Assembly: GCF_030053895.1 (NCBI RefSeq)
Contig: NZ_CP125781.1
Span: 3,658,001 to 3,722,000 of the forward strand
DNA from: Trabulsiella odontotermitis
Lineage (GTDB): Bacteria; Pseudomonadota; Gammaproteobacteria; Enterobacterales; Enterobacteriaceae
Direction of reading: 5' to 3'
DNA length: 64,000 nt
Of the stretch, positions 41,901 through 50,146 are shown piece by piece (position 1 is the first letter of the stretch; each line of letters starts with the position of its first letter). The notes beneath the pieces were generated by a model that was not told where the DNA came from, ran no database searches, and was given only the letters and a program-made list of their open reading frames with translations. The translations under genes and the position numbers were made by a program.

Positions 41901-44291
41901 ATGGCAGAAACAAAATATCAACAATCGCGACTCCTTGTGAGGCTAACGGCGCTCTTCGCGGCCTTTTGTGGTCTCTATCTACTTATCGGAGGGATATGGT
42001 TAGCCGCGATCGGGGGTTCGTGGTACTACCCGGTTGCTGGTCTGGTCATGCTGGCCGTGACGGTGATGCTGTGGCGTCGTCAGCGTTCGGCGCTGTGGCT
42101 GTATGCGGCATTGTTACTCGCGACCCTGATCTGGGGCGTATGGGAGGTCGGCTTCGATTTCTGGGCACTGACGCCACGCAGCGATGTTCTGGTCTTCTTC
42201 GGCATCTGGCTGATCCTGCCATTTGTCTGGCGTCGGCTGATTGTCCCTTCCACGGGTGCCGTGACGGCGCTGGTCATCGCGCTGCTGATAAGTGGCGGGA
42301 TCCTGACCTGGGCGGGCTTTCACGATCCGCAGGAAATCAACGGCACGCTGAGCACTGACGTCACCCCTGCTGCGCCGATTTCACAGGTTGCCGATCAGGA
42401 CTGGCCGGCTTACGGGCGTAATCAGGAAGGGCAGCGCTATTCGCCGCTGAAACAGATTAACGCCGACAACGTTAAGCAACTGAAAGAGGCCTGGGTCTTT
42501 CGCACCGGTGATCTGAAACAGCCGAACGATCCCGGTGAAATCACCAATGAAGTCACGCCGATTAAAGTCGGCGACACGCTGTTTCTCTGTACCGCCCACC
42601 AGCGTCTGTTTGCGCTGGATGCCGCAACCGGGAAAGAGAAATGGCACTTTGATCCTCAGCTAAATGCCAACCCGACCTTCCAGCATGTGACCTGTCGCGG
42701 TGTTTCTTATCACGAAGCCACGCCAGAGAACGCCCCGGCGGATGTGGTGGCTAACTGCCCGCGCCGGATCATTCTGCCGGTGAATGATGGCCGCCTGTTT
42801 GCCATTAACGCCGAAACCGGCAAGCTGTGCGAATCCTTTGCCAATAAAGGGATCCTCAACCTGCAGACCAACATGCCGATCACCACGCCAGGCATGTATG
42901 AACCCACATCCCCGCCGATCGTGACCGATAAAACCATCGTGATCGCCGGTGCGGTAACGGATAACTTCTCCACGCGTGAACCGTCGGGCGTGATCCGCGG
43001 CTTCGACATTAACACCGGTGACCTGCTGTGGGCCTTCGACCCGGGCGCGAAAGATCCCAACGCCATTCCGACCGATGAGCACCACTTCTCGCTAAACTCG
43101 CCGAACTCCTGGGCACCTGCCGCCTACGATGCGAAGCTGGATCTCGTTTACCTGCCGATGGGCGTGACCACGCCAGATATCTGGGGCGGTAACCGCACGC
43201 CGGAACAGGAGCGTTTTGCCAGTTCCATTGTGGCGCTGAATGCCACCACCGGTAAGCTCGCCTGGAGCTACCAGACCGTTCACCACGATCTGTGGGATAT
43301 GGATATGCCTTCCCAGCCGACGCTGGCGGATATCACCGTTGGCGGCAAAACCGTACCGGTGATTTATGCGCCAGCGAAAACCGGGAATATCTTTGTTCTC
43401 GACCGTCGTAACGGCGAGCTGGTGGTGCCGGCACCAGAAAAACCGGTTCCACAGGGCGCGGCAAAAGGCGACTACGTGACCAAAACGCAGCCGTTCTCCG
43501 AGCTGAGCTTCCGTCCGAAGAAGGATCTGACCGATAAGGACATGTGGGGCGCCACGATGTTCGATCAACTGGTGTGTCGCGTGATTTTCCACCAGATGCG
43601 CTATGAAGGCATTTTCACGCCGCCGTCTGAACAGGGTACGCTGGTCTTCCCTGGCAACCTCGGTATGTTTGAGTGGGGCGGGATTTCCGTCGATCCGAAC
43701 CGCCAGGTGGCGATCGCTAACCCGATGGCGCTGCCGTTTGTGTCGAAGCTGATCCCACGCGGTCCGGGTAATCCGATGGAGCAGCCGAAAGATGCGCAGG
43801 GTACCGGTTCAGAATCCGGCATTCAGCCGCAGTACGGCGTCCCGTATGGCGTAACGCTGAACCCGTTCCTGTCGCCGTTTGGTCTGCCGTGTAAACAACC
43901 GGCCTGGGGTTACATTTCCGCACTGGATCTGAAAACCAACCAGGTTGCATGGAAAAAACGCATTGGTACCCCGCAGGACAGCATGCCGTTCCCGATGCCG
44001 GTTCCGGTCCCGTTCAATATGGGGATGCCGATGCTGGGCGGTCCGATTTCCACCGCCGGTAACGTGTTGTTTATTGCGGCCACCGCTGATAACTATCTCC
44101 GTGCGTACAACATGACTAACGGGGAAAAACTGTGGCAGGCGCGTCTGCCTGCGGGCGGTCAGGCTACACCGATGACCTATGAAGTGAATGGCAAGCAGTA
44201 CGTTGTCATCTCAGCAGGCGGTCATGGTTCGTTTGGGACGAAGATGGGCGACTATATTGTCGCGTATGCGTTGCCGGACGACGTGAAATAA
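41901..44291 (+). CDS. gcd: Quinoprotein glucose dehydrogenase (PQQ-dependent)
   Basis: Gcd oxidises glucose to gluconolactone on the periplasmic face and passes electrons to ubiquinone. The 796 residues equal E. coli. The first 150 residues hold five membrane helices, and the rest is an eight-bladed PQQ propeller with repeated AATGKEKWHF-like and NATTGKLAWSYQ tryptophan-docking motifs. The catalytic region HHDLWDMDMPSQPTL and the later YAPAKTGNIFVLDR segment with the cofactor-binding Lys are intact. PQQ synthesis genes are not in this window, so in-cell activity depends on the rest of the genome or on external PQQ. Confidence 0.98.
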   Translation: MAETKYQQSRLLVRLTALFAAFCGLYLLIGGIWLAAIGGSWYYPVAGLVMLAVTVMLWRRQRSALWLYAALLLATLIWGVWEVGFDFWALTPRSDVLVFFGIWLILPFVWRRLIVPSTGAVTALVIALLISGGILTWAGFHDPQEINGTLSTDVTPAAPISQVADQDWPAYGRNQEGQRYSPLKQINADNVKQLKEAWVFRTGDLKQPNDPGEITNEVTPIKVGDTLFLCTAHQRLFALDAATGKEKWHFDPQLNANPTFQHVTCRGVSYHEATPENAPADVVANCPRRIILPVNDGRLFAINAETGKLCESFANKGILNLQTNMPITTPGMYEPTSPPIVTDKTIVIAGAVTDNFSTREPSGVIRGFDINTGDLLWAFDPGAKDPNAIPTDEHHFSLNSPNSWAPAAYDAKLDLVYLPMGVTTPDIWGGNRTPEQERFASSIVALNATTGKLAWSYQTVHHDLWDMDMPSQPTLADITVGGKTVPVIYAPAKTGNIFVLDRRNGELVVPAPEKPVPQGAAKGDYVTKTQPFSELSFRPKKDLTDKDMWGATMFDQLVCRVIFHQMRYEGIFTPPSEQGTLVFPGNLGMFEWGGISVDPNRQVAIANPMALPFVSKLIPRGPGNPMEQPKDAQGTGSESGIQPQYGVPYGVTLNPFLSPFGLPCKQPAWGYISALDLKTNQVAWKKRIGTPQDSMPFPMPVPVPFNMGMPMLGGPISTAGNVLFIAATADNYLRAYNMTNGEKLWQARLPAGGQATPMTYEVNGKQYVVISAGGHGSFGTKMGDYIVAYALPDDVK

Positions 44292-44297
44292 TGTGAT

Positions 44298-44331
44298 GCC
44301 CGGTAAGCGCCGCTGCTTACCGGGCTTTTTT
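44298..44331 (+). terminator. gcd terminator
   Basis: GCCCGGTAAGC (44298-44308) pairs with GCTTACCGGGC (44315-44325) around six bases and is followed by six T. The stem may also serve the convergent cueO. Confidence 0.85.
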
Positions 44332-45799
44332 ATACCGTAAACCCCAACATCATTCCGGTGTCTTCGTGTTCTAACAGATGACAGTGCGCCATATAGGCGA
44401 ATTCCTTCGGCGCGTCATGGTTAAATTTCACCAGCACTTCGCTGACATTTCCTTCGACTTGCACCATATCTTTCCAGCCGGAACGATGCGCCGCAGGCGC
44501 TTTACCGTTCTCAGACAGAATGCGGAACTGCGTCCCGTGGATGTGGAACGGGTGCAGCATCATGTCGCCTTTGCCGGAGATCACCCAGCGCTCATACTGC
44601 CCTTTCGCCGCGGCAAACATCGGTTTATCCATTTCAAAGGCCACACCGTTAACCTTATTGGCATTATGGAAATCAAAACCTTTGCCGCTGTGATCCATCG
44701 ACCCCATATGGCCCATCATGTCGAGCATCGGATCCATAGACAGTTGCAGGGTACGCTGCGTCATCCCGTCCAGCGATGGCAGCGCGGGCATGCGGGTTAA
44801 CGTATCCGGCAAAGTGCCGGACGCCGGGATCACCAGCGGCTGGATGCGCATCACCGGGTGCGCGTCATCAAACGGCGCAATCGCCATGCCCATTTGATTG
44901 ACCGGCAGCGTGACCAGATCAAACGCTCTGGCGTCGCTGATATCCACCAGCACTTCAAAACGTTCTCCTGGCAACACCGGCAGTTCTGTCACTTTCACCG
45001 GTTCCGGCAGTAACCCCCCGTCGCTGGCAATGACGTACAGCGGTCGGTTATCACTGGTGGCGAAATTCAGCATCCGCGCGTTGCAGCCGTTGAGCAGACG
45101 CAGACGCAGCCAGCCTTTCGGCGCGGAATGCTGCGGATAGATGGCACCGTTAGTCAGCAGCGTATTGCCGACCCAGCCGACGGCCGCGCTCATGATGTCG
45201 AGCTGATAATCAATTTGCCCGTTGGCGTTAAATTTCTTGTCCTGCACGATCACCGGCACGTCATCAATGCCCCACTGTTTCGGCAACAGCAGCTTGCGCA
45301 GTTCGTTGTCTTCTATCAGCACCAGCCCGGCGAGCCCCATCGCCACCTGACGCCCGGTTTTGCCATGTTGATGTGGATGGAACCAGCAGGTCGCCGCACG
45401 CTGCGTCGGCGTAAAGGTGACCGTGCGCGTTTCGCCGGGTTTGATGATTCCCTGCGGGCCGCCATCTACTTCGCCAGGCACTTCCAGCCCGTGCCAGTGC
45501 AGTGTAGTCTCTTCGCTGAGCTGATTATGAATATCCACCGTCACCGCTTTTCCCTGACGCAGTTGCAGCGCAGGGCCGAGCAGGTTGCCGTTATAGCCCC
45601 AGGTGGTGGCTAAATGCGGGCCAAACTGTGTTTTACCAGCCTGAACGTTGAGGGCAATGCGGCTGGTGGCGTCGGCGGTCAGCAGGTCGGGGATCGGCAG
45701 CGCGGGGCGATCGGCGGCAAACGCAAATCGGCTCCATGCCGGTAATGCACTGGCGACGCCCACGGCGGCGGTGAGTTTTATAAAGTCACGGCGATGCAT
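44330..45799 (-). CDS. cueO: Multicopper oxidase CueO with a short Met-rich segment
   Basis: CueO is a periplasmic cuprous oxidase giving copper tolerance. It has a Tat signal (RRDFIKLTA) ending near AFAAD. All copper motifs are present: HWHG (101-104), HPHQHG (141-146), HPFHIHG (416-422) and HCHLLEHEDTGMM (472-484). At 489 residues it is about 27 shorter than E. coli CueO (516). The missing part is the methionine/histidine-rich insert: here residues 355-370 hold only five Met and two His before returning to FDFHNANK. No frameshift is seen. The promoter has a CueR-type layout. Confidence 0.96.
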   Translation of the reverse strand: MHRRDFIKLTAAVGVASALPAWSRFAFAADRPALPIPDLLTADATSRIALNVQAGKTQFGPHLATTWGYNGNLLGPALQLRQGKAVTVDIHNQLSEETTLHWHGLEVPGEVDGGPQGIIKPGETRTVTFTPTQRAATCWFHPHQHGKTGRQVAMGLAGLVLIEDNELRKLLLPKQWGIDDVPVIVQDKKFNANGQIDYQLDIMSAAVGWVGNTLLTNGAIYPQHSAPKGWLRLRLLNGCNARMLNFATSDNRPLYVIASDGGLLPEPVKVTELPVLPGERFEVLVDISDARAFDLVTLPVNQMGMAIAPFDDAHPVMRIQPLVIPASGTLPDTLTRMPALPSLDGMTQRTLQLSMDPMLDMMGHMGSMDHSGKGFDFHNANKVNGVAFEMDKPMFAAAKGQYERWVISGKGDMMLHPFHIHGTQFRILSENGKAPAAHRSGWKDMVQVEGNVSEVLVKFNHDAPKEFAYMAHCHLLEHEDTGMMLGFTV

Positions 45800-45835
45800 T
45801 TTTTTACTTCCTTTTATTTTTATGGTGAATAATTA

Positions 45836-45866
45836 AGCTTACCCCTTTCCCTTGCGGCAAGGTCAA
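45836..45866 (-). promoter_or_regulatory. CueR-type promoter of cueO
   Basis: On the minus strand, TTGACC (complement of 45861-45866) and TAAGCT (complement of 45836-45841) are 19 bp apart. That over-long spacing is typical of MerR-family targets. The spacer side contains the palindrome CCTTGCCGCAAGG (45850-45862), the form of a CueR operator. Copper-induced expression of cueO is expected. Confidence 0.7.
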
Positions 45867-45945
45867 GCAGAAAGATAGCAAGAAACAGCGGCGAGTCCCT
45901 GGGAAGTATGCTAACGTTGAACTTCCACGAATTAAGGTAGAACCC

Positions 45946-46293
45946 ATGAAGATGTTTTTCAGAACACTGGTGCTTGGCAGCCTGCTTGCCCTCTCCTGCA
46001 ACAGTTACGCGTTAAGCGAATCCGAAGCAGAAGATATGGCTGACCTGACCGCCGTCTTTGTGTTCCTGAAAAATGATTGTGGTTACCAGAACTTACCGAA
46101 TGGTCAGATCCGCCGGGCGCTGGTGTTTTTCGCCCAGCAGAACCAGTGGGATTTGAGCAACTACGACACCTACAATATGAAAGCCCTCGGTGAAGACAGC
46201 TATCGCGATCTGAGCGGCATCAGCATTCCTACCGCCAAAAAATGTAAAGCGCTGGCGCGCGATTCATTAAGCCTTCTTGCCTACGTGAAATAA
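45946..46293 (+). CDS. yacC: YacC, PulS/OutS-like periplasmic protein
   Basis: A 115-residue exported protein with a Sec signal ending near NSYA-LS (about residue 22). The mature domain (ESEAEDMADLTAVFVFLKNDCG) is nearly identical to E. coli YacC and belongs to the PulS/OutS pilotin-like family that elsewhere guides secretins. Two mature cysteines (NDCGYQ and KKCKAL) may form a disulfide. There is no lipobox cysteine at the signal end. No type II secretion genes are near, so its role here is unknown. It lies 95 bp before speE. Confidence 0.93.
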   Translation: MKMFFRTLVLGSLLALSCNSYALSESEAEDMADLTAVFVFLKNDCGYQNLPNGQIRRALVFFAQQNQWDLSNYDTYNMKALGEDSYRDLSGISIPTAKKCKALARDSLSLLAYVK

Positions 46294-46388
46294 TCCTCTG
46301 ATGAAATAATGACCGTGCATCCACGGTTATTGTTGGCTATCATGTTGCGCCCATTTTGAAGGGGTGTTAACAAAGGAGGTATCTGTCG

Positions 46389-47246
46389 ATGACCGAGAAA
46401 AACGTGTGGCACGAAACCCTGCACGACCAGTTTGGTCAATACTTTGCCGTTGATAACGTCTTGTATCACGAGAAGACCGACCACCAGGATCTGATCATCT
46501 TCGAAAACGCGGCGTTTGGCCGTGTGATGGCGCTGGATGGTGTGGTGCAGACCACCGAACGCGACGAATTTATCTATCACGAAATGATGACCCACGTTCC
46601 GCTGCTGGCCCACGGTCAGGCGAAACACGTGCTGATCATCGGCGGTGGCGACGGCGCAATGCTGCGTGAAGTCTCCCGCCACAAAACCGTTGAAACCATC
46701 ACGATGGTGGAGATCGACGCCGGCGTGGTCTCGTTCTGCCGCCAGTATCTGCCGAACCATAACGCTGGTAGCTATGACGATCCGCGTTTCAGGCTGGTGA
46801 TTGATGACGGCGTCAATTTCGTCAACCAGACTCGCCAGACATTTGATGTGATTATCTCGGACTGTACCGATCCTATCGGTCCTGGTGAGAGCCTGTTTAC
46901 GTCTGATTTTTACGAAGGCTGCAAGCGCTGCCTGAACCCTGGCGGCATTTTTGTCGCTCAGAATGGCGTGAGTTTTCTGCAGCAGGATGAAGCCATCGAC
47001 AGCCATCGCAAACTGAGCCACTACTTCCGCGACGTGAGCTTTTACCAGGCGGCGATCCCGACCTATTACGGCGGCATCATGACCTTCGCCTGGGCGACAG
47101 ACAACGGTGCGCTGCGCCATCTTTCCACCGAAATCATCCAGGCGCGCTTTCACAGCTCCGGTCTGAAATGCCGCTATTACAATCCCAGCGTGCATACGGC
47201 TGCCTTCGCCCTGCCACAATACCTGCAAGACGCACTCTGCTTCTAA
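46389..47246 (+). CDS. speE: Spermidine synthase
   Basis: SpeE moves aminopropyl from decarboxylated SAM to putrescine, giving spermidine and methylthioadenosine. The 285 residues compare with 288 in E. coli; the C-terminus ends YLQDALCF rather than with the longer tail. The SAM-binding GGGDGAMLREV motif (about residues 85-95), the acidic MVEIDAGVV, and the catalytic DCTDPIGPGE motif are present. A near-perfect AAAGGAGG ribosome site precedes the ATG. It is cotranscribed with speD, 14 bp downstream. Confidence 0.97.
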   Translation: MTEKNVWHETLHDQFGQYFAVDNVLYHEKTDHQDLIIFENAAFGRVMALDGVVQTTERDEFIYHEMMTHVPLLAHGQAKHVLIIGGGDGAMLREVSRHKTVETITMVEIDAGVVSFCRQYLPNHNAGSYDDPRFRLVIDDGVNFVNQTRQTFDVIISDCTDPIGPGESLFTSDFYEGCKRCLNPGGIFVAQNGVSFLQQDEAIDSHRKLSHYFRDVSFYQAAIPTYYGGIMTFAWATDNGALRHLSTEIIQARFHSSGLKCRYYNPSVHTAAFALPQYLQDALCF

Positions 47247-47260
47247 GGAGATGATAAAAA

Positions 47261-48055
47261 TTGAAAAAGCTAAAACTGCATGGCTTTAACAACCTGACCA
47301 AAAGCCTGAGTTTTTGTATTTACGATATCTGCTATGCCAAAACAGCGGAGGAGCGCGATGGTTATATCGCCTATATCGACGAACTCTATAACGCCAACCG
47401 TCTGACCGAAATCCTGTCAGAAACCTGCTCGATTATCGGTGCCAATATTCTCAACATTGCCCGCCAGGATTATGAACCTCAGGGCGCGAGCGTCACCATT
47501 CTGGTGAGCGAAGAGCCCGTCGACCCGACGCTTATCGACACCACCGAACACCCGGGACCGTTGCCTGAAACGGTGGTTGCTCATCTTGATAAAAGCCATA
47601 TCTGCGTGCATACATACCCGGAAAGCCACCCTGAAGGCGGTCTTTGTACCTTCCGTGCGGATATTGAAGTATCTACCTGCGGCGTAATTTCGCCGCTCAA
47701 GGCGCTGAATTACCTGATCCATCAGCTGGAATCGGACATCGTGACCATCGATTACCGCGTGCGTGGTTTTACCCGTGACGTCAACGGTATGAAACATTTT
47801 ATTGATCACAAAATTAATTCGATTCAGAACTTTATGTCCAACGACATGAAGGCGCTGTACGACATGGTGGATGTGAACGTTTACCAGGAAAACATCTTCC
47901 ATACCAAAATGTTGCTTAAAGAGTTCGATCTTAAGCACTACATGTTCCATACCAGGCCGGAAGATCTGACGGAAGCCGAGCACAAAGAGATTACCGCTGC
48001 GCTGTGGAAAGAGATGCGTGAGATCTACTACGGGCGCAATATCCCGAGCGTGTAA
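47261..48055 (+). CDS. speD: S-adenosylmethionine decarboxylase proenzyme
   Basis: SpeD supplies decarboxylated SAM to SpeE. It is a 264-residue proenzyme, as in E. coli, and the start is a TTG behind AAGGAG; an ATG at 47251 is out of frame. Self-cleavage before the serine in HLDKSHICVHTYPESHPEGG produces the pyruvoyl group, and the catalytic His and Cys follow (IEVSTCGVISPLKALNYL). It is translationally close to speE. A long perfect hairpin follows the stop. Confidence 0.98.
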   Translation: MKKLKLHGFNNLTKSLSFCIYDICYAKTAEERDGYIAYIDELYNANRLTEILSETCSIIGANILNIARQDYEPQGASVTILVSEEPVDPTLIDTTEHPGPLPETVVAHLDKSHICVHTYPESHPEGGLCTFRADIEVSTCGVISPLKALNYLIHQLESDIVTIDYRVRGFTRDVNGMKHFIDHKINSIQNFMSNDMKALYDMVDVNVYQENIFHTKMLLKEFDLKHYMFHTRPEDLTEAEHKEITAALWKEMREIYYGRNIPSV

Positions 48056-48063
48056 GATTAACC

Positions 48064-48089
48064 CTCAGGAGCTCTGCGGAGCTCCTGAG
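48064..48089. terminator. Hairpin between speD and the ymjA-like gene
   Basis: CTCAGGAGCTC (48064-48074) pairs perfectly with GAGCTCCTGAG (48079-48089) around four bases. Neither strand has a T-run, so termination is uncertain, but it separates the convergent speD and the small gene after it. Confidence 0.5.
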
Positions 48090-48101
48090 CGAAATCAGGG
48101 C

Positions 48102-48347
48102 TTATTCATTTCCCCATCGATTCAGGAATTCAGCGATATCATCGATGCGTTGCGCATCAATTTCGGCTTCACTGGCCATCTCTTGCTGCGCCTCTTCGCT
48201 GATCTCTTCATTATTTCTTAAACGGGTGATCAGGAGCTGGAAATAGCGTGCCAGAGCGTCACGCTCCGACGTGTTAACAGGCTCTGCGGACTCCGTCGAA
48301 TACTCATCCACGATGTCATAAAATTGCAGTGGTATTTCATTACCCAT
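48102..48347 (-). CDS. YmjA-like DUF2543 small protein
   Basis: This 81-residue acidic protein resembles, from memory, E. coli YmjA (DUF2543, also 81 residues). Shared features are IPLQFYDIVDEY at the N-terminus, HYFQLL-like AEYFQLLITRL in the middle, NNEEISEEAQQEMA, and the ending IAEFLNRWGNE. The ATG (complement of 48345-48347) has a GGAG ribosome site; a GTG one codon earlier is also possible. No function is known. K-12 ymjA lies beside puuP (putrescine uptake), and here the gene lies beside speE-speD. It may be the moved orthologue or an extra copy. Confidence 0.75.
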   Translation of the reverse strand: MGNEIPLQFYDIVDEYSTESAEPVNTSERDALARYFQLLITRLRNNEEISEEAQQEMASEAEIDAQRIDDIAEFLNRWGNE

Positions 48348-48388
48348 CACTCATCTCCAGGTTTATCCCAACGTCTGCTATCCGGTAA

Positions 48389-49153
48389 TTAAGGTTGAAC
48401 CAGCGTCAGGGCGACGGATTGCGCTTTCAGTTCGGCCTGCACGGCCTGCGGTAAATTAACATCGGTGATGACGTCGGTAAAGCGGCTGAGAGAGGCGACA
48501 TTAAACAGAGAATGCGCGCCATATTTGCTGCTGTCGGCCAGCAACACCTTACGCTGGGCGTTAGCGATAATTTCTTGTTTCAGCCCCGCTTTGTCTTCCG
48601 TCGGTGTAGTCACCCCTTTCTCCAGACTCCAGGTGTTACAGCTCATAAAGGCGATATCGGGATAGACGCTGCGCAGCATCTTGCGGCCATATTCACCGAT
48701 GCACGACTGGCTGCTGTCATCAATCCGACCACCGACAATCGTCACTTCTATCTGGCGAAACTCCGATAAAAACAGGGCGATGTGCAGATCAACGGTAATC
48801 ACGCGTAACGGCAGATGCGTCAGACACTTTGCCAGTTCCAGCATCGTGGTACCGGCATCAAGCACGACGGCATCACCGGCATGCACCATGGAGGCGGCAT
48901 AACGCGCGATCGCCCGTTTTTCAGCGGGGGATCGCAGTTGTTTCTCGTTAGTGGTCGGTTGCGCAGGTTCAAAGCGTCGTAACGCAACACCGCCGTGGCT
49001 GCGGCTGATCACTCCCTGTTCATCCAGTTTGATCAGATCGCGTCGGATCGTCGCCGGGGAGGCGTCAACCGCATCCACCAGTTGTTCCACGGTCACCAGC
49101 GTATGATTTTTCAAATACGCCACAATCTTATCCAGACGGTGTTGTCCTTTCAT
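48389..49153 (-). CDS. DeoR/GlpR-family transcriptional regulator
   Basis: The 254-residue protein has a DeoR-type winged helix-turn-helix (LVTVEQLVDAVDASPATIRRDL, then SRSHGGVAL, about residues 18-57). A C-terminal phosphosugar-binding domain follows (VVLDAGTTMLELAKCL and VTIVGGRIDDSSQSCIG). Such regulators usually repress a nearby sugar or sugar-acid gene set and release DNA on binding a phosphorylated intermediate. It ends the gene run transporter-dtnK-pdxA2-regulator, nine bases after pdxA2, so it probably controls these genes, perhaps through the inverted repeat at 52383-52417. The ligand is inferred to be a D-threonate pathway intermediate. Confidence 0.85.
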   Translation of the reverse strand: MKGQHRLDKIVAYLKNHTLVTVEQLVDAVDASPATIRRDLIKLDEQGVISRSHGGVALRRFEPAQPTTNEKQLRSPAEKRAIARYAASMVHAGDAVVLDAGTTMLELAKCLTHLPLRVITVDLHIALFLSEFRQIEVTIVGGRIDDSSQSCIGEYGRKMLRSVYPDIAFMSCNTWSLEKGVTTPTEDKAGLKQEIIANAQRKVLLADSSKYGAHSLFNVASLSRFTDVITDVNLPQAVQAELKAQSVALTLVQP

Positions 49154-49162
49154 AACAGGAAA

Positions 49163-50146
49163 TTACGCCAGTTGCATTGCCAGTTTAATCGATACGGCCA
49201 TGCTCTCAGATTTTGCTTTTCCCGTCCAGGCGATATCAAATGCCGTCCCGTGATCGGCAGAGGTGCGGATAAATGGCAGACCGGCAGTGATGTTGACGCC
49301 ATCGTAAAAACCGAGCAGCTTTAACGGGATATGTCCCTGATCGTGGTACATTGCCACCACCATGTCATAGTGACCTTCATACGCCTGTAAAAACACCGTG
49401 TCCGGCGGGCACGGGCCGTAAACATCGATCCCCTTCGCCTTCATGTGCTCAATCGCGGGTCCGACAATCCGGATCTCTTCATCGCCAAACAGTCCGTTTT
49501 CACCGGCATGGGGATTCACACCAGCCACCGCAATTCGTGGATTCGCGAATCCCACGCGTTTCAGGAAGGTATCAGCGATGCCGATCACCGTTTCCACGCG
49601 CTGAGCATTCAGGGTATCGAGGAACTTACGCAGAGCGATGTGGGTAGAAACATGAATCACTTTCAGTTTGTCGGTGTAGAGCACCATCGCGAAGTCGCGG
49701 CTTTCGGTCAACGTTGCCAGCAGCTCTGTATGGCCCGGGAAGTTGTGCCCGGCAAGATGCAGCGCTTCTTTGTTCAACGGGGCGGTGGCGATGGCATGAA
49801 CGTCGCCTTTCATCGCCAGCTCCGTCGCGCGTTTTACGCAACGAAACGCCAGATCGCCCGCCTGCGCCTGCACTTTACCCGGCTCCAGCGCCTCCGGCTG
49901 TGCCAGCGGTTCATCGATCACATGAATCACGCCCGGCGCGAAGCGGGCATCCGCGACCCGGGTGATCGCACGGAACGTTACGCCCTCCGCCAGCCCTTTG
50001 GACTGCAACCGCTTCAGGGTTTGCAGGCATCCCACCACCACCAGCGGTGCGCCGGTCAGTTCATCCTGGCTGAGCGCTTTAACAATAATTTCCGGTCCGA
50101 TCCCTGCCGGGTCGCCCATCGTAATCGCGATTGTTTTAGTTACCAC
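49163..50146 (-). CDS. pdxA2: D-threonate 4-phosphate dehydrogenase (PdxA2 family)
   Basis: A PdxA-family metal- and NAD-dependent dehydrogenase. Biochemically studied PdxA2 enzymes oxidise and decarboxylate 4-phospho-D-threonate to dihydroxyacetone phosphate and CO2. The GTG start (complement of 50144-50146) behind GGAG gives 327 residues beginning MVTKTIAITMGDPAGIGPEI; 30 upstream codons are rejected. Metal-binding histidines are in NFPGHTELLATL, HVSTHIALRKF and AMYHDQGHIPLK. It overlaps the dtnK end by 11 bp. True PdxA for vitamin B6 sits elsewhere in enterics (near surA). The pairing with a DUF1537 kinase argues for D-threonate rather than B6. Confidence 0.9.
   Translation of the reverse strand: MVTKTIAITMGDPAGIGPEIIVKALSQDELTGAPLVVVGCLQTLKRLQSKGLAEGVTFRAITRVADARFAPGVIHVIDEPLAQPEALEPGKVQAQAGDLAFRCVKRATELAMKGDVHAIATAPLNKEALHLAGHNFPGHTELLATLTESRDFAMVLYTDKLKVIHVSTHIALRKFLDTLNAQRVETVIGIADTFLKRVGFANPRIAVAGVNPHAGENGLFGDEEIRIVGPAIEHMKAKGIDVYGPCPPDTVFLQAYEGHYDMVVAMYHDQGHIPLKLLGFYDGVNITAGLPFIRTSADHGTAFDIAWTGKAKSESMAVSIKLAMQLA

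Noticed and set aside
47251..47262. ATG at 47251 as the speD start
   Set aside because: It is out of frame with the conserved SpeD sequence; the TTG at 47261 with AAGGAG fits the known E. coli start.
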